A program made the translations under genes and the position numbers. Shown piece after piece: positions 1-5,868 of a stretch of DNA of 5,868 nt (its first letter is position 1; each line of letters starts with the position of its first letter). The stretch comes from Calditrichota bacterium (GTDB taxonomy: Bacteria > Calditrichota > Calditrichia > Calditrichales > Calditrichaceae). The notes below the pieces were generated by a model, which searched no databases, had not been told where the DNA came from, and saw only the letters and a program-made list of their open reading frames with translations. The stretch spans positions 1-5,868 of the forward strand of contig JAJRSN010000068.1 of the NCBI GenBank assembly GCA_024278715.1, in the 5' to 3' direction.

Positions 1-1226
1 TAGCCGCAAACCACAAAAATCAATGGAATATTCTGATCGATCAGGTCCGCCACAATACCGCCCAAAGCCATACCGATAGGCGCAATACTGCCAGTTAAGG
101 TGGTGACCACTCCGAAAACACGACCGCGAATTTCCGTTGATATTGTCATTTGCATCAAAGAGGTAATGTTAACCATAACAAATCCGCTGAAGAGTCCCTG
201 AAAAAAGATGACTGTAACCGCCTGATATTGATTGTGAGAATAGGCTAATAAAACGGTGGAACTTGCTTCCAGAATTGTAAACAGAATAACCAGATTTTTT
301 CTGGTCGCGCCTTTAAAATTAAAAATTCCGACAACGGCGTAACCGATCGTTGTTCCGATGCCGAAAGTAATCAGCATGTAACCGTACCAATTAAGCGAAA
401 CGCCCAAAAAATCCCTTACAAAAAACGGCAGCAAAACCATCACCGGCGCCGAGAAAAAAGACATGAAAATAGTAATAAACACAAGGTGGCGAAGACCTTT
501 ACGCTGCCAGATATAGTCGAATCCTTCCTTAATGTCCTTTTTAAAGGCGTCTAACTGGTTCTTTATTGTACCGATTCTTTCGGGTATTTTTTGAGGAATG
601 ACGATAAAACTTTCACTGATTCCCGAAAATATATACGTAATGCCGTTAAACAGAATTAAAAGAGGAGCGCCTAACATCTGAAGAAGTTGAAAGCCCAAAC
701 CCTGACCTATCAGGCGGCTGATCTGCATGGAAAGTTGTCCCATGGAATTTGCCGCCGGAATGCGTTCTTTGGGGACGATATCCGGAAGAGCCGCTCCGAT
801 TGCAGGGGAGAAAAAAGAACTGATGGACGAGGAAAGTAAACTTACGACAATTAAAGAAATTACAATCACGTCCAAATTGTCGGGCATGAAGAAAAAAACA
901 AAAGAAAGAAAAATAATAGTGATTCCGTTAAGCAAATCGCTCCAGACAATAATAGCCTTTCTCGAATACCTATCGGCAAAGGCGCCGGCAATGGCGCTTA
1001 ATAAAACGGGCGGAACTCCGGCTATCATACCCAGCAAGCCGACTAAACTTGTGGATTTAAATGTTTCGGTAACCCAGACAATCATGGCGAATAAAAATAT
1101 CTGGGAACCGATACGGCTGACAAACTGTCCCTGCCACAGAAGCAGGTAGTTTCTATTGAATAATTTCTTTGGTTCGGTTTCCGTTACCTGGCTATTGCTT
1201 ACTACTTCTGCAACTTCTGATTTCAT
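1..1226 (-). CDS. MFS_3-type (EntS-like) drug/siderophore exporter, 3' end beyond window
   Basis: The frame is open from an ATG at 1226-1224 to the window edge, giving 408 residues and no stop. It reads as a major facilitator superfamily inner-membrane exporter, presumably proton-driven, of the MFS_3 group that includes the enterobactin exporter EntS. A hydrophilic N-terminus (about 1-25) leads into LLLWQGQFVSRIG and membrane segment 1 (about 28-52). The MFS motif A loop GAFADRYSRK (81-90) lies between segments 2 and 3. PAIGAALPDIVPKERIPAAN (141-160) and IRGRVFGV (366-373) are further family hallmarks. I count about eleven hydrophobic segments plus the start of a twelfth near 398; EntS has about 416 residues, so little is missing. 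The ATG is the first in frame after an in-frame stop. No clear Shine-Dalgarno precedes it, only an A-rich stretch. Its place after the NRPS and sulfotransferase suggests peptide efflux or self-protection; the substrate is inferred, not shown. Confidence 0.9.
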   Translation of the reverse strand, partial: MKSEVAEVVSNSQVTETEPKKLFNRNYLLLWQGQFVSRIGSQIFLFAMIVWVTETFKSTSLVGLLGMIAGVPPVLLSAIAGAFADRYSRKAIIVWSDLLNGITIIFLSFVFFFMPDNLDVIVISLIVVSLLSSSISSFFSPAIGAALPDIVPKERIPAANSMGQLSMQISRLIGQGLGFQLLQMLGAPLLILFNGITYIFSGISESFIVIPQKIPERIGTIKNQLDAFKKDIKEGFDYIWQRKGLRHLVFITIFMSFFSAPVMVLLPFFVRDFLGVSLNWYGYMLITFGIGTTIGYAVVGIFNFKGATRKNLVILFTILEASSTVLLAYSHNQYQAVTVIFFQGLFSGFVMVNITSLMQMTISTEIRGRVFGVVTTLTGSIAPIGMALGGIVADLIDQNIPLIFVVCG

Positions 1227-1270
1227 ATTTTTTGTGTCTTTTTTACCTGATTAACTTTATTAAAATTAAT

Positions 1271-1298
1271 ATTATAAAAAAATTATTTAAAATGCGAA
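1271..1298 (-). promoter_or_regulatory. Possible sigma-70-like promoter for the exporter gene
   Basis: On the minus strand TTCGCA (1298-1293, four of six matches to TTGACA) is followed after 16 bp by a perfect TATAAT (1276-1271), about 45 bp upstream of the exporter ATG. The region is so AT-rich that a TATAAT by chance is likely. It also overlaps the candidate terminator, so both may not be real. If the host uses Bacteroidota-type sigma factors this consensus would not apply. Confidence 0.25.
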
Positions 1299-1326
1299 TC
1301 TTTAATTGTGTTAAATCCGGCATTTT
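1276..1326 (-). terminator. Candidate weak Rho-independent terminator after the sulfotransferase
   Basis: In the transcript direction AAAATGC (1326-1320) pairs with GCATTTT (1295-1289). Inside, after one bulged C, GGATTT pairs with AGATTC (two G-U pairs), leaving an 11-nt loop. This gives a stem of about 13 bp starting 14 nt after the sulfotransferase stop. Six bases later comes a run of seven T (1282-1276). The stem is AT-rich and the U-run is not immediately adjacent, so termination would be partial at best. Confidence 0.35.
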
Positions 1327-1340
1327 CTCTGTTTGAATGT

Positions 1341-2438
1341 TTAATCGTCAAAATCTTTCATCGGATATCCGAACGCGTCGAAAAACTTTGCCCATTCCTT
1401 TTTCAATTGCTCTTTAACATTATGAGGAATAGGTTGATGTTCGTTTTTTTTGTACCCCGAAATTGAGTTTAAATAGTCTTCAAATTTGGGTTGTATTTCA
1501 TCAAAGTGCGGAATACTCAATTCGTCATAGATTTTTTTTAAACCCGCCATTTTGTCTTTTACAAAGGTTTCGAAAGGTATTTCGACCAGACGCCCCTCGG
1601 GTATCAATTTCTTTTCTTCCAAATAGGCATCGTAAATGGTTTTGTAATTGCGAATAATCGCAGAATCAAACTGATCCACAGGCGGTTTTTGAAGAGACGC
1701 CAAAGGAATCAATGAGTGATAGAGGAAACGCGTGGATTGAAAGACTCTGAAAGGGTTACGATAAATATGAATAAATTTCGCGTCGGGAAACAGGTCTAAC
1801 AATATCTTTACCCTTGCCGTATGAACGGGAGATTTCAGAATAAGCGGTCTTTTGTAACGCCAGGTCAGCTTTTTGTAAAACTTGATCAGAGCGTTTTTCC
1901 AAGCTTCAAAATCTTCTTTGGGCGCGTCTTTGAATGTATGGTAACGGGCATAAAAAGCTTCATTCTTCGGAAATGTCCAGGTAAGAATCGGCGATTTCAA
2001 ACCCATTATGGCGATGGCGTTTTCATCTTCGGCGGGCGAATCGAATTGTACTTCGATATTGTCCATGGGACGTTTGAAAGATGCGTCTTTAATTCTTTTC
2101 ATATACTCTCTCATCCCCATTTCGCGATACAAACAGGTATGCGGATAAGATATTTGAAATGTATTGGGATAAGCAAAATGTTTGTCCAGAGCCAGCAGCG
2201 AATGCAAAAGCGTTGTTCCCGAACGCCAGTGCCCTAAAATAAAAATCGGAGGCTGAATTTCAACGTTTTCATATCGCGGACCATAAACTTTTTCTTCTTT
2301 TTTCTTGTATGTGCTGTTATTAAAGCTGAAGAAAAGGAGCATTAAACTGCGTCCGATATATCCGGGGGCAGGCGTTATTTTATTTTGTTTGATTAACCTT
2401 ATCCAATCCTTAAAGGTTATTCCCAAAAGCGCGTCCAT
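1341..2438 (-). CDS. PAPS-dependent sulfotransferase (Sulfotransfer_3-like), complete, 365 aa
   Basis: This cytoplasmic enzyme is expected to transfer sulfate from PAPS to a hydroxyl or amine of a small molecule. The 5'-phosphosulfate loop is seen in FILGHWRSGTTLLHSLLA (66-83, key G69, R72, S73, G74, T75, T76). The 3'-phosphate element is seen in FIHIYRNPFRVFQSTR (222-237), where R227 and S235 have the same spacing as Arg130/Ser138 of estrogen sulfotransferase. The stretch PMDN (124-127) to SPAEDE (134-139) and LKSPVHTARV (201-210) are typical of the bacterial PF13469 group, as is the C-terminal W349...FGYPM (356-360). Length is normal and the protein looks intact, with no signal peptide or membrane anchor. 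The ATG at 2438 is supported by AAAGGA nine bases upstream. Only 15 bp separate it from the NRPS stop, so co-transcription is very likely. Sulfation of the NRPS product, or of a precursor, is an inference from position. Confidence 0.92.
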   Translation of the reverse strand: MDALLGITFKDWIRLIKQNKITPAPGYIGRSLMLLFFSFNNSTYKKKEEKVYGPRYENVEIQPPIFILGHWRSGTTLLHSLLALDKHFAYPNTFQISYPHTCLYREMGMREYMKRIKDASFKRPMDNIEVQFDSPAEDENAIAIMGLKSPILTWTFPKNEAFYARYHTFKDAPKEDFEAWKNALIKFYKKLTWRYKRPLILKSPVHTARVKILLDLFPDAKFIHIYRNPFRVFQSTRFLYHSLIPLASLQKPPVDQFDSAIIRNYKTIYDAYLEEKKLIPEGRLVEIPFETFVKDKMAGLKKIYDELSIPHFDEIQPKFEDYLNSISGYKKNEHQPIPHNVKEQLKKEWAKFFDAFGYPMKDFDD

Positions 2439-2447
2439 TAAATATAT

Positions 2448-2453
2448 TCCTTT
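2448..2453 (-). promoter_or_regulatory. Ribosome binding site of the sulfotransferase gene
   Basis: AAAGGA on the minus strand begins at the base right after the NRPS TAG stop (2456-2454) and lies 9 nt before the sulfotransferase ATG (2438-2436). This spacing fixes the start and suggests translational coupling: ribosomes ending on the NRPS stop directly on this site. Confidence 0.8.
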
Positions 2454-5400
2454 CTATTGTCCCAGAGCGTTTATGATTGATTTTAATTGCTCTTCAAAAT
2501 ATCCGGCTAATTTCTTAACGGTTTTGGCTTTAAAAACATTTTTGGAATACAGCCAGCGAATGTGCAACTGACCTCCGCTCACAATGCAAACAAGGTAGAG
2601 TTGAGCCTGACGAACGGCGTCCGGATGCTGCTCGGATCCCACGGATTCCGAAGCCATGCGGAACGGTAATTCGGCGGCATTCTCCACATTCATTCCCTGA
2701 TCGAACTGCCCGAGATAGTTGAAATTAATCTGCGGCTGAGGGATGCTTAACAATTCTTCTTTTAATTTCGGGTCTGTAGCGCTGTAGCGAAGTAATCCGT
2801 AGCTAAGTCCGTTTAAAGGCACCGATTTTAATTCCTGATCGATCTGTTTGACAAATGAAATCCAATCCTCATCCCGCTGAATTTTCAGGTCAAACGGATA
2901 GGCAATGGTAAACCACCCTATTGTTCGCGAAACATCCATGGTCTCAAAAGGAGAGTGACGTCCGTGGCTGTAAAGTTCAATCAAATACCGGTCTCCATTT
3001 TGCCAAGTTTGCAATGTTTTACCCAAAATGCTTAAAAAGAGCGCGTCAACCGAAACCCGCAATTTGCCCGGCAGGCGTTTGACGAACAGATCGGTTTCTT
3101 CTGCGGAAAGCGACTGGGTAATGTGCCTGGACGAGGCAAAGGTATTTTCTCCCTCAGGATTATCCGCTTTTAGTGTGTTGTAGCGTTGTTTGGTCAAATT
3201 AAGCCAGAAGCCGGAAGTAGATTTGACAAACTCGTCCCGGGCGAACTCATACAATTTTTTAGCCCAGTTTGTGTAAGGCGTAAAAGACGGCGGCAGTTGC
3301 GGCTCTTTTTGCTGCGACAGACTTTGATAGATATTCATAAAATCTTCGATGAGAATTCTCCAGGAAAAACCGTCGAAAATCAGGTGATGAAACACGATTA
3401 GCAATCGATGGGAAGCCTTTGATCCGCCATACATGTAAACAAAGCGGAAGAGCGGAGCCTGCCGAATATTAAAACTTTCCTGCGTTTCAGCCGCGATTTG
3501 CCTGACGGCTTTTCTTCTTTGAATACTGCGTAATCCGGAAAGATCGTGGTAGTCGAGGAATCCGCCGATTTCTTCGCTTGCCAGACTTTGAAACCAGCCC
3601 TGCTCATTCTTTTCGAATTGTAAACGCAGGGTGGGATGGTGTTCAATCAGTTGCCGAACGGTCTGTTCCACAATTTCAATATCAAGCGGCAGTCCGAGTT
3701 CAAACATCATTGACGTATTAAAGCGGTTGATTTTATCTCCCATTTGCTCAAAGAGGCTTTGTTGAATGGGAGTAAGGGGAACTGGTCCGCTCAATATTTC
3801 CTGTTCAGCCTCGAGGTCTGTCGCTGTTTTAGCCAAATGTTCAATCGTCGGATTTTCAAAAAAGCTTTTAGGCGTAATTCTTAATCCGTGTTGCGAAGCC
3901 TGCGAAATAATCTGAATGGTCAGAATGGAATCGCCGCCCAGCTCGAAGAAGTTATCGTCAATACCGATGTCGTCTTTGTTAAGGATGTTTTTCCAGATTT
4001 TTAGCAATATTTTCTCGTTTTCGGTTTGCGCTTCCTTACGTCCGGAGGAGACGGATTCCGCGGAGGTTAACCGCAGCTCCGAATCGAACTGCGTTGTGAA
4101 CGCCAACTTGATCGGCAATATGTTAAAAAATTCGATCCGGTTTTGCAGATATTCGGTAAGCTCCTGCCAGGATTCTTCGTTTTGGGTTAAAAGCATAACT
4201 GTCCACTTCATGCCGTGCGGGGTGTGTATTTTGCCAATTCTTGCGTCTTCGATTAAAGGATGGCGAATCAATCTTTCCCGTATTCGTTCCAATGAAAACG
4301 GTTTTCCGTTAATGATAATGTGGTTGTCGTCGGGTAAGACGACCTCTAACGCGCCGTCGTTATTGAATCTGGCGCGAATGCCCGTGAACAATAACCGCTC
4401 TGCGGAGAGTTCTTTAAAAGGATTGGGAATGAATCGTTCCGCGGACGTTTTGCCGATATTCGGATAATCCGGCTCGTCCAAAAACGGGCTGGCGACATAA
4501 AGATCGCCGATCGTATTGGCGGATACGGGATTCAGGGCTTTATCCAGAATCAAAAATTGAAATCCGGGAAGGAAAGTCCCGAAGGTGAATTTTGTTTTCT
4601 CGTTAATCCGATCGAATTTGGAGCAGGCGACAAAGCCGGACAACTCTGCCAGGCAGATTGTGTTAATAAATTGCACTTCCCGGGGAAATACCGTTTTAAT
4701 CGTTCTGTCCGGATGAAGGGTGTAAAAAGCAATTCCGCGTAAAGAAGAAGGCAGAGGCGCGGACAATTCCCGAATAATCGATTCGGGTGTCCGTAAAAGG
4801 GTGATTTTTTCCGCATCCAAAAATTTTAACAATTCTTCTTCGGACGGCAGAGAAGCGGAGTTCAAAGAAAAATAGAGCGATCCCGAAACAAGCGAAGCGA
4901 GCGCTTCTAAAATACCTTCAATCCTGTAGAACGGAGAAAACGACAAAAACCGTGATTGCGAATCGAGTTCAAAAATGTCGGCGGTATTCTTGATTTGCGC
5001 CATTAGTAAACGATGCGTAACGGGAATTAATTCAATCCCCTCTTTCTCCCAAAGGGGGATAATCAGCGCGAATTTGTTTGGCTGCCCGCCAAATAACGGT
5101 AAATCAACGGATTCCGGCTGCGGCAATTCGGCAACGTCGATAATGTTTGTATTCGAATCTTTGAAATCGGTGTCAGAAATAAAATCCGTCAAAACATGTT
5201 CGATTTGCGCCTGTTTTATCAGCGCGGACATCTCTTCGGCGGTAAGATGGGGCGGAAGAGGCAAGGCTGCCGCTCCCGTTGCCCAGACAGCCAGTAAAGC
5301 TTCAAAAAAGCGGATCGGGTTTTTTGCCGCAATTGCCACAGCGCCGGAATGATCGGTTGTAAATTGCTCTTTTAAGAACAAAGCGATCTTCCCGGCTTCA

Positions 5401-5868
5401 GAAAATAAAGTGGAGTAAGTCAGGAGCGGATCCCGACCTACTTCCACTACTCCTCCCCCTTCCGGGCGCATCTTTAAGTAGTCGAGAATGTTTTTTGCCT
5501 CCGATTCGGGAATTTCGGCGGCTTCCGGCTTTGGCGGTTCTGTTTGTACTTCCAATGGTAATTTACCGATGATTTCATCGGGTCGGTCAACTATTTGCGT
5601 CGTTAAATATTCAAATTGGTTGACGAACGTTTCAATGGTCGCGTCGTCAAAAAGATCGGTATTGAATTCCACGGAGCCTTGCAAACGGTCGCCGCTGTCG
5701 ATCATGGAAAGGGTTAAATCGAATTTGGCGATTCCGGTTTCCGCCTCAAAAGGTTCGAATTTCAAATCATCCGATTGCATTCCGTCCGATTCGGGCGCGT
5801 TCTGCAAAGTAAACACCACCTGAAAAAGAGGACTGTGGTTTAAAGCGCGTTCGGGTTGAACGGCGTCA
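2454..5868 (-). CDS. Nonribosomal peptide synthetase, C-terminal part: (C)-A*-PCP-E, start beyond window
   Basis: The frame is open from the right edge (first full codon 5867-5865) to TAG at 2456-2454, giving 1137 residues. A GTG at 5819 is not the start: the frame upstream continues in clear homology (ERALNHSPLFQVVFTLQNAP, a hallmark of the second half of condensation domains). Residues below count from 5867. Order: end of a C domain (1-111), adenylation-like domain (about 121-606), PCP (614-683, phosphopantetheine Ser647 in GGDSI), E-type domain (about 694-1126), then 11 residues and the stop. This is one full elongation-module layout on a longer cytoplasmic NRPS. The A-like domain lacks nearly all catalytic motifs and the E-type domain has a substituted catalytic Glu; see the domain entries. 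There is no thioesterase, reductase or following C domain. The sulfotransferase starts 15 bp downstream. Identity as NRPS is certain; the amino acid handled by this module cannot be predicted, because the A domain looks inactive. Confidence 0.95.
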   Translation of the reverse strand, partial: DAVQPERALNHSPLFQVVFTLQNAPESDGMQSDDLKFEPFEAETGIAKFDLTLSMIDSGDRLQGSVEFNTDLFDDATIETFVNQFEYLTTQIVDRPDEIIGKLPLEVQTEPPKPEAAEIPESEAKNILDYLKMRPEGGGVVEVGRDPLLTYSTLFSEAGKIALFLKEQFTTDHSGAVAIAAKNPIRFFEALLAVWATGAAALPLPPHLTAEEMSALIKQAQIEHVLTDFISDTDFKDSNTNIIDVAELPQPESVDLPLFGGQPNKFALIIPLWEKEGIELIPVTHRLLMAQIKNTADIFELDSQSRFLSFSPFYRIEGILEALASLVSGSLYFSLNSASLPSEEELLKFLDAEKITLLRTPESIIRELSAPLPSSLRGIAFYTLHPDRTIKTVFPREVQFINTICLAELSGFVACSKFDRINEKTKFTFGTFLPGFQFLILDKALNPVSANTIGDLYVASPFLDEPDYPNIGKTSAERFIPNPFKELSAERLLFTGIRARFNNDGALEVVLPDDNHIIINGKPFSLERIRERLIRHPLIEDARIGKIHTPHGMKWTVMLLTQNEESWQELTEYLQNRIEFFNILPIKLAFTTQFDSELRLTSAESVSSGRKEAQTENEKILLKIWKNILNKDDIGIDDNFFELGGDSILTIQIISQASQHGLRITPKSFFENPTIEHLAKTATDLEAEQEILSGPVPLTPIQQSLFEQMGDKINRFNTSMMFELGLPLDIEIVEQTVRQLIEHHPTLRLQFEKNEQGWFQSLASEEIGGFLDYHDLSGLRSIQRRKAVRQIAAETQESFNIRQAPLFRFVYMYGGSKASHRLLIVFHHLIFDGFSWRILIEDFMNIYQSLSQQKEPQLPPSFTPYTNWAKKLYEFARDEFVKSTSGFWLNLTKQRYNTLKADNPEGENTFASSRHITQSLSAEETDLFVKRLPGKLRVSVDALFLSILGKTLQTWQNGDRYLIELYSHGRHSPFETMDVSRTIGWFTIAYPFDLKIQRDEDWISFVKQIDQELKSVPLNGLSYGLLRYSATDPKLKEELLSIPQPQINFNYLGQFDQGMNVENAAELPFRMASESVGSEQHPDAVRQAQLYLVCIVSGGQLHIRWLYSKNVFKAKTVKKLAGYFEEQLKSIINALGQ
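2490..3788 (-). other. NRPS domain: epimerization-type condensation-fold domain with altered Glu site
   Basis: E-type motifs occur in order: PLTPIQQSLFEQ (E1), HHLIFDGFSWRILIEDF (3389-3339, intact HHxxxDG), SHGRH near 2969-2955, SRTIGWFTIAYPF (E5), LSYGLLRY and INFNYLGQFD (E6/E7). The last pair, the post-condensation region, separates E domains from true C domains. E domains convert the carrier-bound L-aminoacyl or peptidyl residue to a D/L mixture using the second His and a Glu in LEGHGRE. Here that element reads ELYSHGRH, so Tyr (codon 2972-2970) sits at the Glu position. A Glu two residues earlier (2978-2976) might substitute; otherwise the domain may not epimerize. Confidence 0.88.
3819..4028 (-). 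other. NRPS domain: peptidyl carrier protein (PCP)
   Basis: NFFELGGDSILTIQIISQA contains the phosphopantetheinylation site, with Ser encoded by TCC at 3929-3927. It is followed by the usual helix 3 region ITPKSFFENPTIEHLA. GGDSI, rather than GGHSL, is the form known for carriers that sit directly before epimerization domains, which agrees with the next domain. Nothing suggests that this carrier is inactive. Confidence 0.93.
4050..5507 (-). other. NRPS domain: degenerate adenylation-like domain (A*)
   Basis: It is near full length and collinear with NRPS adenylation domains: LTYSTLF is A1, the VTH that follows A3 is kept, IGDLYV...TSAERFIPNPF is A6, and RLLFTG...DGALEV surrounds A7. The catalytic residues are gone. 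The ten residues at the TSGSTGxPKG loop read PLWEKEGIEL. The A4 Asp that holds the substrate amino group is Phe (FSPFY). NxYGPTE reads NTICLAE. The ribose-binding Asp of YRTGD is Ile (FTGI). The GRxD Arg of A8 is Pro. No Lys is found where A10 NGK should be (SELRLTSAES). ATP binding and aminoacyl-AMP formation are therefore unlikely. Motif alignment was done by eye from family knowledge. Confidence 0.85.
5535..5868 (-). other. NRPS domain: C-terminal part of a condensation domain
   Basis: HSPLFQVVFTLQNAP followed by AKFDLTLSMID and FNTDLFDDATIETFVNQFEYL matches the last quarter of condensation domains (Pfam PF00668). It ends in the usual junction 'DRPDEIIGKLPLE'. The HHxxxDG active site and the subtype-determining half lie outside the window, so stereochemical class (LCL, DCL, starter) cannot be called. 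Confidence 0.9.

Noticed and set aside
727..1149. 140-codon plus-strand open frame
   Set aside because: It lies antisense to the exporter gene, whose minus-strand translation gives a clear MFS protein with motif A; a shadow frame.
1251..1269. AT-only inverted repeat (TTAACTTTA / TAAAATTAA)
   Set aside because: It has no GC pair in the stem apart from a mismatch/wobble position, almost no loop, and lies in very AT-rich DNA where such palindromes arise by chance.
1821..2237. 138-codon plus-strand open frame
   Set aside because: It lies antisense to the PAPS-binding core of the sulfotransferase and shows no recognisable protein features.
3398..3646. 82-codon minus-strand open frame inside the NRPS
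   Set aside because: It is out of frame with, and wholly inside, the conserved E domain, whose frame explains this DNA fully.
3916..4467. 183-codon plus-strand open frame
   Set aside because: It is antisense to the conserved A*/PCP region of the NRPS, is rich in Ser and Asn without domain character, and has no family resemblance; a shadow frame.
5013..5075. Frameshift or sequencing error explaining the missing A3 P-loop
   Set aside because: The residues before and after (through VTH) stay collinear in the same frame without a gap, and neither other minus-strand frame here encodes anything like TSGSTG. The other lost motifs lie far away.
5817..5819. GTG as start codon of the NRPS gene
   Set aside because: The frame stays open to the window edge and the upstream residues (ERALNHSPLFQV) are conserved condensation-domain sequence, so the gene begins outside the window.
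1..5868. tRNA, rRNA, CRISPR array, insertion sequence or attachment site
   Set aside because: Nearly all of the window is accounted for by three genes; no direct-repeat arrays, transposase frames or structured RNA signatures were seen in the remaining 114-bp and 15-bp gaps.

Overview
The window holds three genes, all on the minus strand, so the transcribed order runs from high to low coordinates. A large nonribosomal peptide synthetase (NRPS) enters at the right edge without its start. A PAPS-dependent-type sulfotransferase follows 15 bp later, and an MFS_3-type exporter runs off the left edge without its stop. By eye the coding DNA is moderately AT-leaning and the only real gap (1227-1340) is strongly AT-rich. 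This suits a Gram-negative bacterium of moderate-to-low GC, possibly in or near the Bacteroidota/Calditrichota (FCB) group. The taxonomic guess is weak; nothing here is diagnostic.

Right part (2454-5868): the last 1137 codons of an NRPS, arranged as end of a condensation (C) domain, adenylation-like (A*) domain, peptidyl carrier protein (PCP), epimerization-type (E) domain, stop. The C tail and PCP look ordinary, and the PCP carries the GGDSI form typical of carriers paired with E domains. The A-like domain aligns collinearly with NRPS adenylation domains but has lost essentially every catalytic motif: the A3 P-loop, the A4 Asp, the YGPT of A5, the A7 Asp and the A10 Lys. The E domain keeps HHxxxDG, RTxGWF and FNYLGQFD, but has Tyr where the catalytic Glu of LEGHGRE is expected. 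There is no thioesterase or reductase domain, and almost no tail after the E domain.

Middle (1341-2438): a complete 365-aa sulfotransferase with both PAPS-binding elements. It has a good ribosome binding site directly after the NRPS stop and is almost certainly co-transcribed with it.

Left part (1-1226): an MFS exporter, 408 residues visible, about eleven membrane segments plus the start of the twelfth. The 114-bp gap before it carries an imperfect hairpin with a U-run and an overlapping promoter-like sequence, both weak calls.

Taken together this looks like the end of a biosynthetic cluster for a nonribosomal peptide, with a sulfation step and an efflux pump. The notable point is the last NRPS module: an apparently intact carrier between an adenylation domain that looks catalytically dead and an E domain with an altered active site, in a frame that is otherwise fully open.
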